Source: an uncultured Lachnospiraceae bacterium (GTDB taxonomy: Bacteria; Bacillota; Clostridia; Lachnospirales; Lachnospiraceae). From it: a stretch of 8,412 nucleotides of DNA. Positions 1 through 5,378 of the stretch are shown piece after piece (position 1 is the stretch's first letter; each line of letters opens with the position of its first letter). The DNA lies in contig CAJOQZ010000220.1 in NCBI GenBank assembly GCA_905236585.1, positions 1-8,412 on the forward strand, read 5' to 3'. The position numbers were made by a program, and so were the translations under genes. The notes under the pieces are model-generated. The model saw nothing but the letters and a program-made list of their open reading frames with translations. It made no database searches and was not told the origin of the DNA.

Positions 1-1107
1 CGCGACGAAGACTTACGCGCCGACCGTCAGCCGGAGTTCACGCAGGTCGATATGGAACTGTCTTTTGTGGATGTGGACGACGTGATCGACGTCAATGAGC
101 GGCTGATTGCAAGGGTCTTCAAGGATGTGCTGGATATCGACGTGCCGGTGCCGATGCAGCGGATGGACTGGCAGGAGGCAATGGATCGTTTCGGCAGCGA
201 TAAGCCGGATACGCGCTTCGGCATGGAACTTGTCAACGTGTCCGATATAGTAAAAAACTGCGGATTCGGCGTGTTCACCGGCGCCTTGGAGAACGGTGGG
301 AGCGTCCGGGGAATCAATGTCAAAGGCCAGGCTTCCATGGGAAGAAAACAGATCGACAAACTGGTCGAAGAAGCGAAAGGCATGGGCGCAAAGGGGCTTG
401 CGTATCTGGGTATTAACGAGGACGGCAGTTACAAATCGTCGTTTGCGAAGTTCATGGACGAGGAGACATTAAAGGCTTTGTCTGAGGCAATGCAGGGCGA
501 GCCGGGCGATCTGCTGCTGTTTGCGGCGGACCGTGACAAGATCGTATGGGAGGTCTTAGGGTCGCTTCGGATCAGCCTCGCCAGGCGGCTGGAACTTATC
601 CCGGAGGGGCAGTTCAACTTTTTATGGGTATTGAATTTCCCGGTCTTCGAGTGGTCGGACGAGCAGAACCGTTATCTTGCGATGCATCATCCGTTTACGA
701 TGCCGTATGAAACCGACGTTCCGCTGCTTTTGACGGATGACAAGGACAAGGCGAAGGCAAAGGCGTACGATATCGTATTGAACGGTACGGAACTCGGCGG
801 AGGAAGCGTTCGGATTCATCAGGACGACATCCAGGAGACCATGTTTGAGGCACTTGGATTTACCAAAGAAGAAGCGCATGAGAGATTCGGATTTTTGCTG
901 GATGCGTTTTCCTTCGGCGTTCCGCCGCACGCAGGACTTGCCTACGGACTGGATCGTCTGGTGATGCTGATGGTGGGGGCGGATTCCATCCGCGACGTGA
1001 TCGCCTTCCCGAAGGTAAAGGATGCCTCCGATCTGATGACGGAAGCGCCGACGCCGGTGGATGACGTACAGTTAAAGGAACTTTCCTTACATGTAACGGA
1101 AGAATAA
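1..1107 (+). CDS. aspS: Aspartyl-tRNA synthetase, C-terminal part (5' end outside window)
   Basis: This cytosolic class II synthetase activates aspartate with ATP and charges tRNA-Asp. The frame is open from base 1, so the visible 368 residues are the C-terminal part of a protein that is usually about 590 residues in bacteria; the anticodon-binding N-terminus is missing. The first residues, RDEDLRADRQPEFTQVD, are class II motif 2. A GSDKPDTRFG motif then leads into the inserted GAD domain typical of bacterial-type AspRS. HHPFTMP and NGTELGGGSVRIH follow, and motif 3 (GLAYGLDRL, about residues 312-320, with ATP-binding Arg319) lies near the end. The ATG at 52 is an internal Met, not the start. 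The stop is followed after 25 bases by a histidine kinase gene with no terminator between, so co-transcription is likely. The sequence cannot show whether the enzyme is discriminating or also charges tRNA-Asn. Confidence 0.97.
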   Translation, partial: RDEDLRADRQPEFTQVDMELSFVDVDDVIDVNERLIARVFKDVLDIDVPVPMQRMDWQEAMDRFGSDKPDTRFGMELVNVSDIVKNCGFGVFTGALENGGSVRGINVKGQASMGRKQIDKLVEEAKGMGAKGLAYLGINEDGSYKSSFAKFMDEETLKALSEAMQGEPGDLLLFAADRDKIVWEVLGSLRISLARRLELIPEGQFNFLWVLNFPVFEWSDEQNRYLAMHHPFTMPYETDVPLLLTDDKDKAKAKAYDIVLNGTELGGGSVRIHQDDIQETMFEALGFTKEEAHERFGFLLDAFSFGVPPHAGLAYGLDRLVMLMVGADSIRDVIAFPKVKDASDLMTEAPTPVDDVQLKELSLHVTEE

Positions 1108-1132
1108 ATATACGCGTTGGGGGGATGTGGCT

Positions 1133-3052
1133 ATGTCGGAAACACATTTTGTTTTTCCGGATAATGAACGGCATATGCTGCGGGCGATGCCGGTCAATCT
1201 GATCGTGTATCAGTTTTATGGGGGATATTTTCATATTCTGCTTATAACGCGGCAGATGCAGGCGCTGATGAACTGGGATAAGGAAGAACCGGATCAGATC
1301 ATCAGCGTGGAGATTCCGCGCGAACTGAAGACCGAAGCCGACGGAGAGAAGCGCACCCTAAAGGCGGAGATCCATGAGACGGAGCGTGCGGACTCCCTCC
1401 TTCATTACGCGACTTATACGGATGTGACCGAACCCAGAAAGCGCCTTCGGGTGCAGCTGGCGCAGCGGAAGATCCGTCTTGACTTTTTCCAAAAAATCTT
1501 AGATACGACGCAGGAATGTATTTTTTGGAAAGACGAACATCGGCGGTTTGTCGGCGTGAACCGGGCATTCTTGGAGTTTTACGGTTTTCCGAGCGCAGAT
1601 GTACTGATCGGGAAAACGGACGAAGACATGGGCTGGCATCCCGACCCGGATAAATTCAAGGATGACGAACTTCGGGTATTACAGGGAGAAAGTACGCGCT
1701 TGGTGCACGGCACCTGCGTGATCCGCGGAAAGGTGCGGGACATTCTTGCTTCGAAGTCGCCGCTTTATGAGGAGGGGCGGATCATCGGCTTAGTCGGCAG
1801 TTTTATCGACGTGACCGAACAGATCGAGCAGGAGCGGCGCTATGTCGAACTCCATGAGGAAAAAGAGATTGCGCTCTTAGAGGCGGAACAGGCAAAGCAG
1901 AGCATGAGCAACTTTATCATGCGCGCCAGCCATGAGATGCGCACGCCGCTTAATGCGGTCTTGGGATTTACCTATCTTGCCGAGAACGAGCAGAATGTGG
2001 ACGAACTGCATGACTATATCAAAAAGATTCAGATGTCGGGACGGCTGCTTACGGATTTGGTGAATGATATTTTAGACATCCGTAAATCCGAGGACGGCTC
2101 CATGCAGCTGCTTCCGCGCCCTATGGTCTTAAGCGAACTGCTTCATAATATCGACGACATGATAAGCATCATGGCTAAGCAGAAAGGGATACTGTTTTTT
2201 ACGGAATTGAGTTTCTTAGAAGAAGAGTTCGTCATGTGCGATCAGGTTCGTCTGCAGCAGGTGCTGATGAATCTGCTGAATAACGCGATCAAGTTTACGG
2301 ATGAGGGGGGGACGGTATCTTTGACGGTTCGGGAGAAGCAGCTAAGCACCTTGGTAAACGAGTTCACTTTTGAGGTGCGTGATACCGGCTGCGGAATGAA
2401 CAAAGAATTTATCGACCGGATCTTCGAGCCTTTTGCGCAGGAGAACCGCAACGCGGCAAAATACGGAGTGGGAACCGGATTAGGACTAACGATTACCAAA
2501 CGAATGGTCGATATGATGCATGGGTCGATTGCGATTGAAAGCGTCGAGAACGAAGGTTCAAAATTTACCATAAAGATACCATTGACTTTAAGTGACAAAA
2601 CAGAGTATCATGGATTTATAACAGGAAGCAATAAGCAGGGGAAGCGGCGGTTCGACATCAAGGGCATGCACTTCCTTGTAGTAGAAGATAATCTGATCAA
2701 CCAGGAAGTCGCCTCCGGTATTTTAGAGCAGGAGGGTGCGACTTCCGAGATCGCTGAGAACGGAGCGGAGGCAATCGAGAAGTTCGAGGCTGCAAAGCCG
2801 GATCAATTCGACGCGATCTTGATGGATATTCATATGCCGATAATGGACGGCATGGAGGCGACGCGCAACCTAAGGGCGTTAAACCGCGAAGACGCGAAGA
2901 CGATTCCGATCATTGCAATGTCGGCGGAGGCGTTTGACGATACGATCAAAGATTGTTTGGAAAGCGGTATGAACGGGTACATCAGAAAGCCGATCAACAT
3001 CGTGGAGCTGCGGAGGACAATCGGCGCGAATGTCAGAGGGCTGGATGAATGA
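1133..3052 (+). CDS. Soluble PAS-containing hybrid sensor histidine kinase
   Basis: This is a 639-residue kinase with a fused receiver. I chose ATG 1133 because a GGGGGG tract (1119-1124) lies 8 bases upstream; the in-frame GTG at 1127 would leave only 2 bases. Residues about 15-103 look like a degenerate PAS domain ending in the typical YTDVTE, and residues about 118-232 are a clearer PAS domain (CIFWKDEHRRFVGVN ... GSFIDVTEQ). A short coiled linker leads to HisKA with the H-box ASHEMRTPLN (His267). The HATPase domain has N-box NLLNNAIKF, G1 DTGCGM, F-box FEPFAQE and G2 GTGLGLTI. The receiver (about 511-630) has Glu518/Asp519, phospho-acceptor Asp565 (LMDIHMP), Ser597 and Lys619, so it looks active. 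There is no signal peptide or membrane segment, so it should sense a cytoplasmic cue, which I cannot identify. It overlaps the HPt gene by 4 bases and follows aspS closely. Confidence 0.95.
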   Translation: MSETHFVFPDNERHMLRAMPVNLIVYQFYGGYFHILLITRQMQALMNWDKEEPDQIISVEIPRELKTEADGEKRTLKAEIHETERADSLLHYATYTDVTEPRKRLRVQLAQRKIRLDFFQKILDTTQECIFWKDEHRRFVGVNRAFLEFYGFPSADVLIGKTDEDMGWHPDPDKFKDDELRVLQGESTRLVHGTCVIRGKVRDILASKSPLYEEGRIIGLVGSFIDVTEQIEQERRYVELHEEKEIALLEAEQAKQSMSNFIMRASHEMRTPLNAVLGFTYLAENEQNVDELHDYIKKIQMSGRLLTDLVNDILDIRKSEDGSMQLLPRPMVLSELLHNIDDMISIMAKQKGILFFTELSFLEEEFVMCDQVRLQQVLMNLLNNAIKFTDEGGTVSLTVREKQLSTLVNEFTFEVRDTGCGMNKEFIDRIFEPFAQENRNAAKYGVGTGLGLTITKRMVDMMHGSIAIESVENEGSKFTIKIPLTLSDKTEYHGFITGSNKQGKRRFDIKGMHFLVVEDNLINQEVASGILEQEGATSEIAENGAEAIEKFEAAKPDQFDAILMDIHMPIMDGMEATRNLRALNREDAKTIPIIAMSAEAFDDTIKDCLESGMNGYIRKPINIVELRRTIGANVRGLDE

Positions 3053-3399
3053 CGACGAGAGATGTGTATAAAGGGATCGGGGATTACGACCGGATGACCT
3101 CTTGCATCACCAAGGAGGAGAGCATTCGGAAGTTTTTGCGGATGTTTTTGAATGACGAGAATTTTGATATGCTAAAATCGGCGTTGGCGGCGAATGACGT
3201 CCGCCGCGCATTTTTAGGGGCGCACACGTTAAAAGGCGTTTGCCAGAATCTGTGTTTGACGTCGTTGTATGAGATTGATTATATTATGACGGAGGCGCTT
3301 CGAGCCGGAGATATCGACGTGGCAAAGGAGCATATGCCGGAACTGACTGCCCGGTACGAGCGGGCGATTGAGCAGATCAGCAGAATGGATGAGGAATAA
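3049..3399 (+). CDS. Stand-alone HPt phosphotransfer protein
   Basis: This is a 116-residue, mostly helical, soluble protein with the HPt signature AHTLKGVCQNL, which puts the phospho-accepting histidine at His59. Family knowledge: HPt domains take phosphate from a hybrid-kinase receiver and pass it to a final response regulator. Its ATG overlaps the kinase TGA (ATGA, 3049-3052), which suggests translational coupling. AGAGGG at 3035-3040, inside the kinase gene, lies 8 bases upstream as ribosome binding site. The spacing makes it the likely partner of the kinase receiver (Asp565). The length fits a single HPt domain with a short N-terminal extension, and nothing is fused to it. No response regulator follows: the operon ends 5 bases after the stop in a terminator, so the final acceptor must be encoded elsewhere, or the HPt may act as a phosphate sink. 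The HPt call is firm; the direction of phosphate flow is inferred. Confidence 0.9.
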   Translation: MTTRDVYKGIGDYDRMTSCITKEESIRKFLRMFLNDENFDMLKSALAANDVRRAFLGAHTLKGVCQNLCLTSLYEIDYIMTEALRAGDIDVAKEHMPELTARYERAIEQISRMDEE

Positions 3400-3403
3400 A
3401 CGT

Positions 3404-3434
3404 AAAAAACCGGACAATTACGTCCGGTTTTTTT
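3404..3434 (+). terminator. Intrinsic terminator of the aspS-kinase-HPt operon
   Basis: The arm at 3404-3415 (A6 then CCGGAC) pairs perfectly with 3422-3433 (GTCCGG then T6) around a 6-base loop, and a T-tract follows directly. It starts 4 bases after the HPt stop. Because the left arm begins with an A-run, it would also work on the - strand, where it could stop transcripts reading out of the tRNA region. Confidence 0.92.
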
Positions 3435-3455
3435 GGACTGTTAAGTCCCTTTTTT
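3435..3455 (+). terminator. Second, back-up terminator hairpin (repeat copy 1)
   Basis: GGACT (3435-3439) pairs with AGTCC (3444-3448) around loop GTTA, followed by C and six T (3450-3455). It abuts the first terminator, giving a tandem stop on the + strand. It is a copy of the tRNA-Leu terminator at 3541-3569 but has lost the outer part of one arm: the upstream A-run is replaced by the T-run of the preceding terminator. On the - strand it therefore lacks its own U-tract. Confidence 0.6.
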
Positions 3456-3474
3456 ATGCAGGTGGTGGGACTTG
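3435..3474. repeat. 40-bp direct repeat, copy 1 (tRNA 3' end plus terminator)
   Basis: These 40 bases are identical to 3549-3588, at an offset of 114. Read on the - strand they comprise the last 17 bases of tRNA-Leu (part of the T-loop, 3' T-stem strand and 3' acceptor strand), the discriminator A and the terminator hairpin. Identity stops inside the T-loop: copy 1 continues CGACG where the true tRNA continues AACCC on the + strand. Confidence 0.95.
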
Positions 3475-3540
3475 CGACGAACCCGTCAGGGTTCTAGTCC
3501 CCGAAGGGGAAACCCACATGGGTGAGAGAACCCCGCCTAC
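3457..3540 (-). ncRNA. Tandem tRNA-sized, tRNA-like structured element downstream of tRNA-Leu
   Basis: Read on the - strand, this begins right after the tRNA-Leu terminator T-run and spans 83 bases plus discriminator A, nearly the length of the neighbouring tRNA-Leu. The 3' 17 bases are identical to tRNA-Leu. The 5' GTAGGCG can pair with the 3' CACCTGC (one G-U pair, one C-A mismatch) as an acceptor stem. GTGGG (3513-3517) pairs with CCCAC (3465-3469), reproducing the tRNA-Leu T-stem, but the T-loop holds about 36 extra bases that form two hairpins: one capped by UUCG (3498-3510) and a perfect 6-bp GAACCC/GGGTTC stem (3479-3494). A GGGT/ACCC hairpin (3520-3533) sits where D and anticodon arms would be. 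No anticodon arm is visible, so it cannot be a decoding tRNA. It may be a decayed tRNA, a repeat element or a structured RNA. Confidence 0.4.
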
Positions 3541-3569
3541 AAAAAAAGGGACTGTTAAGTCCCTTTTTT
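3541..3569 (-). terminator. Intrinsic terminator of tRNA-Leu (works on both strands)
   Basis: Perfect stem 3542-3553 (A6 GGGACT) with 3558-3569 (AGTCCC T6) around loop GTTA. On the - strand the T-run is 3547-3541, and the hairpin starts 2 bases after the tRNA discriminator. The symmetric A/T flanks make it bidirectional. Confidence 0.92.
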
Positions 3570-3588
3570 ATGCAGGTGGTGGGACTTG
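3549..3588. repeat. 40-bp direct repeat, copy 2 (within tRNA-Leu and its terminator)
   Basis: This copy is identical to 3435-3474. It covers the 3' end of the intact tRNA-Leu gene (3572-3588) and most of its terminator. Exact identity over a functional tRNA 3' end is the pattern left either by tandem duplication or by an element that integrates at a tRNA 3' end and restores it. Confidence 0.95.
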
Positions 3589-3653
3589 AACCCACACACT
3601 GTTGCCAGCGTCAGATTTTGAGTCTGATGCGTCTGCCATTCCGCCACACCTGC
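3571..3653 (-). tRNA. tRNA-Leu(CAA)
   Basis: This class II tRNA decodes UUG. Acceptor strands GCAGGTG and CACCTGC pair perfectly. The D-region is GCGGAATGGCAGACGC. The anticodon stem TCAGA/TCTGA encloses loop CTCAAAA, giving anticodon CAA (+ strand 3618-3620). A long variable region follows, then T-arm GTGGG-TTCAAGT-CCCAC. The discriminator is A (3571), as expected for leucine. CCA is not encoded. The mature body is 82 bases plus the discriminator. A promoter lies about 40 bases upstream and a terminator follows at once, so the gene appears to be its own transcription unit, opposed to the HPt operon. Its 3' end is duplicated in the downstream element at 3457-3474. Confidence 0.97.
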
Positions 3654-3690
3654 AAACTTCTGTCGGCAATTAAAATCACCAACAGAAAGC

Positions 3691-3719
3691 ATCTTACCAC
3701 ATCTGCATGATAAATGCAA
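3691..3719 (-). promoter_or_regulatory. Candidate promoter for tRNA-Leu
   Basis: On the - strand, TTGCAT (3719-3714) and TAAGAT (3696-3691) are separated by 17 bases, which would start transcription near 3684, about 30 bases before the tRNA. The -35 match is modest. A dyad, 9-bp arms 3700-3708 and 3714-3722 with one G-U in the RNA, overlaps the -35; it could be a weak 3' hairpin for the amylase mRNA, but no T-run follows it. Confidence 0.5.
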
Positions 3720-3727
3720 ATGTTATT

Positions 3728-5044
3728 TTAGTACGGCTCCAAAAAGAACGCCGTATACGGCGGAACTTCCAAACCGCCGCCGAAATCGACCGTCTCTCCG
3801 GTAATCAGGTCATGCGCCCGACCTGCCTTTGCGTCAAAATGGAAAGTGTACGGCGCGTCTTCGATATTGATTGCCACCATTACACGATCGCTCATGCCGT
3901 CGCCGCACTTGCGCTCGAAAATGCAGTGCTTGTTCTCCAATACAAGCGAATGGAAATCTCCTTCGCAGAGGGCTTTTGAGTTTTTCTTCGCCTTTGCCAT
4001 AGCGGCGATCTGATCGGTCAGCGTAGTCCATTGCGGCGCTTCAAAAGCCGGACGGAGCGCCGGGTCGCCGTCGGATTTCTTCCCGGTTACGCCCCACTCA
4101 CTGCCGTAGTAGACGATCGGGATTCCCGGCATCCCGAACATGATCGCGTAAGCAAGCGGCAGTTTTTTGGCGTTATCTATGTTCGAAGCAATTCGCGTAA
4201 CGTCATGGTTGTCAACAAAGGACAGCAGATGCTTTCCGCGATAGAGAACCCAGTTTTCCGGACCGAACTGACGCATCAGGGAGTGGATGATCTCGAATAA
4301 GTTGTCGCTGTTAAGCGCCGAATAAATTCCCTTGTAACATTCGTAATTTGTAACCGAGTGGCACATTTCGTCATTCATGATCTGATTGTAATCGCCGCCC
4401 AGGATTTCGCCGACAAGGAAAAATTCATTTTTCCACTGCGACGTTTCTGCACGAAGCCGTTTCAAAAAGTCGCGGTCGACCATGTAGGCGACGTCTAAGC
4501 GAAGCCCGTCAATGTCAAATTCGTCAATCCAGAATTTGACGCTTTCCATCAGATAGTCGGTGACGGACGGGTTTTTCAGATTCAGTTTGACGAGGTCGTA
4601 ATTGCCCTCCCATCCTTCATACCAGAATCCGTCGTTATAATTCGAATTGCCGTCAAAACTGATATGGAACCAGTCGCGGTACTGTGACTCCCAGCGCCGC
4701 TCCTGTACGTCCTTAAATCCGAAGAAGCCTCTGCCGACATGGTTGAACACTCCGTCCAGGACGACGCGGATGCCTTCTTTGTGAAGCGCATCGCAGACCT
4801 GTTTGAAATCGTCGTTCGTCCCGAGGCGGGTGTCGATCTTGCGGTAGTCGCGTGTGTTGTAGCCGTGTGTGTCCGATTCGAACAGCGGAGAAAAGTACAC
4901 CGCGTCAATCCCTAATTTTTTCAAATGGGGGATGAAATCAAGCACCTTCAAAATCCGGTGTTCCAATATTCCGTCATTCTCATATGGCGCACCGCACATC
5001 CCCAACGGATAGATTTGATAAAATATGCTTTTGTTTGCCCACAT
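3728..5044 (-). CDS. Intracellular GH13 alpha-amylase-family glycosidase (maltodextrin/neopullulanase type)
   Basis: This 438-residue glycoside hydrolase family 13 enzyme should cleave alpha-glucosidic bonds in maltodextrins or related oligosaccharides. The start is ATG at 5044-5042: AAAGGAG (5058-5052) lies 7 bases upstream, whereas the earlier ATG at 5050 would leave 1 base. GH13 motifs appear in order: DGVFNHVG (Asp97), GLRLDVAY (nucleophile Asp184), FLVGEILGG (acid/base Glu213) and FVDNHDVTR (Asp281). The barrel starts at once (SIFYQIYPLG) and a short beta domain closes the protein (VMVAINIEDAPY to the end). There is no signal peptide, so the substrate must be imported. It lacks the N-terminal domain of many neopullulanases and cyclomaltodextrinases; the exact specificity is not readable. 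It appears monocistronic, diverges from lysA, and its predicted leader of about 160 bases carries repeat copy 1. No sugar transporter or regulator is adjacent. Confidence 0.93.
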   Translation of the reverse strand: MWANKSIFYQIYPLGMCGAPYENDGILEHRILKVLDFIPHLKKLGIDAVYFSPLFESDTHGYNTRDYRKIDTRLGTNDDFKQVCDALHKEGIRVVLDGVFNHVGRGFFGFKDVQERRWESQYRDWFHISFDGNSNYNDGFWYEGWEGNYDLVKLNLKNPSVTDYLMESVKFWIDEFDIDGLRLDVAYMVDRDFLKRLRAETSQWKNEFFLVGEILGGDYNQIMNDEMCHSVTNYECYKGIYSALNSDNLFEIIHSLMRQFGPENWVLYRGKHLLSFVDNHDVTRIASNIDNAKKLPLAYAIMFGMPGIPIVYYGSEWGVTGKKSDGDPALRPAFEAPQWTTLTDQIAAMAKAKKNSKALCEGDFHSLVLENKHCIFERKCGDGMSDRVMVAINIEDAPYTFHFDAKAGRAHDLITGETVDFGGGLEVPPYTAFFLEPY

Positions 5045-5081
5045 AACCATACTCCTTTACAAAAAAAACGAACCCTCGCTG

Positions 5082-5201
5082 CGGAAATCAATTTTCATCC
5101 AATCTTGCCATGGGAACAAACGCTTCTTAAGTGTTCGACGGCAAGAATGCCTTAACCTCACACGAAGAGGCGTTTGTTCTCAACATAAAAGTTGCTTTCC
5201 G
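5082..5201. repeat. Palindromic MITE-like element, copy 1 (120 bp)
   Basis: The ends are inverted repeats: 5082-5098 (CGGAAATCAATTTTCAT) against the reverse complement of 5185-5201, 14 of 17 matching. Inside, 5114-5128 (GAACAAACGCTTCTT) pairs with 5165-5179 with a single G-T. A small GGCA/TGCC hairpin (5140-5151) sits in the loop, and TCTTGCC (5103-5109) could instead pair with GGCAAGA (5140-5146), giving two exclusive folds. There is no coding capacity. A TG dinucleotide flanks both ends (5080-5081, 5202-5203), too short to count as a target duplication. The element lies wholly within the predicted 5' leader of the amylase. Confidence 0.7.
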
Positions 5202-5213
5202 TGAACTCACGCT

Positions 5214-5242
5214 TTGCATTATACCATATTTTGTGTTATTAT
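5214..5242 (+). promoter_or_regulatory. Promoter toward lysA (extended -10)
   Basis: TTGCAT (5214-5219), 17 bases, then TATTAT (5237-5242) preceded by TGT (5234-5236), an extended -10. Transcription would start near 5249, giving a leader of about 130 bases before the GTG start of lysA. The leader contains all of repeat copy 2. Confidence 0.65.
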
Positions 5243-5246
5243 GGAA
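5218..5246 (-). promoter_or_regulatory. Promoter toward the GH13 gene (extended -10)
   Basis: On the - strand a perfect TATAAT (5223-5218) is preceded by TGG, an extended -10, with a weak TTCCAT (5246-5241) at 17-base spacing. It lies almost exactly face to face with the lysA promoter: each -10 overlaps or abuts the other's -35, so polymerase could hardly occupy both at once. The predicted start near 5211 gives a leader of about 160 bases. Confidence 0.6.
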
Positions 5247-5268
5247 TGCCGAAAAGGTTAATCGCCAA

Positions 5269-5348
5269 GGAGATCCATTTTCAACCAATCTTGCCATGGG
5301 AACAAACGCTTCTTAAGTGTTTTTTCTCAACATAAAAAGTCGATTTCC
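5269..5348. repeat. Palindromic MITE-like element, copy 2 (80 bp, internally shortened)
   Basis: 5269-5321 matches 5083-5135 at an offset of 186 with 3 differences in 53 bases; 35 consecutive bases (5287-5321) are identical. The right end (5326-5348, TCTCAACATAAAA... to ATTTCC) resembles 5179-5200 of copy 1. About 40 bases holding the loop and right inner arm of copy 1 are absent. The shortened form still folds: 5298-5311 pairs with 5315-5328 around a 3-base loop (14 positions, one mismatch, two G-U), with T6 inside the right arm. It ends directly before an ATG at 5349 and lies in the lysA leader. Confidence 0.7.
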
Positions 5349-5378
5349 ATGAGCAATCACATAGAAGGGGTCAAAATC

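Noticed and set aside
3435..3588. CRISPR-like repeat-spacer-repeat
   Set aside because: There are only two copies, and they are explained by a tRNA 3' end plus terminator. No array and no cas genes are present.
3368..3710. Two small + strand frames (3368-3589 and 3522-3710) across the tRNA region
   Set aside because: They run through terminators, the tRNA-like element and the antisense of tRNA-Leu. The VVGLEPT-type translation is a familiar tRNA-antisense artefact, and no ribosome binding site supports them.
5131..5316. Small + strand frame between the amylase and lysA
   Set aside because: It crosses both repeat copies and both promoters, has no ribosome binding site, and its sequence suggests no protein family.
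5249..5378. Lysine riboswitch upstream of lysA
   Set aside because: The leader of about 130 bases is largely the repeat element. I find none of the conserved purine-rich core of the lysine riboswitch, and it is shorter than that class usually is.
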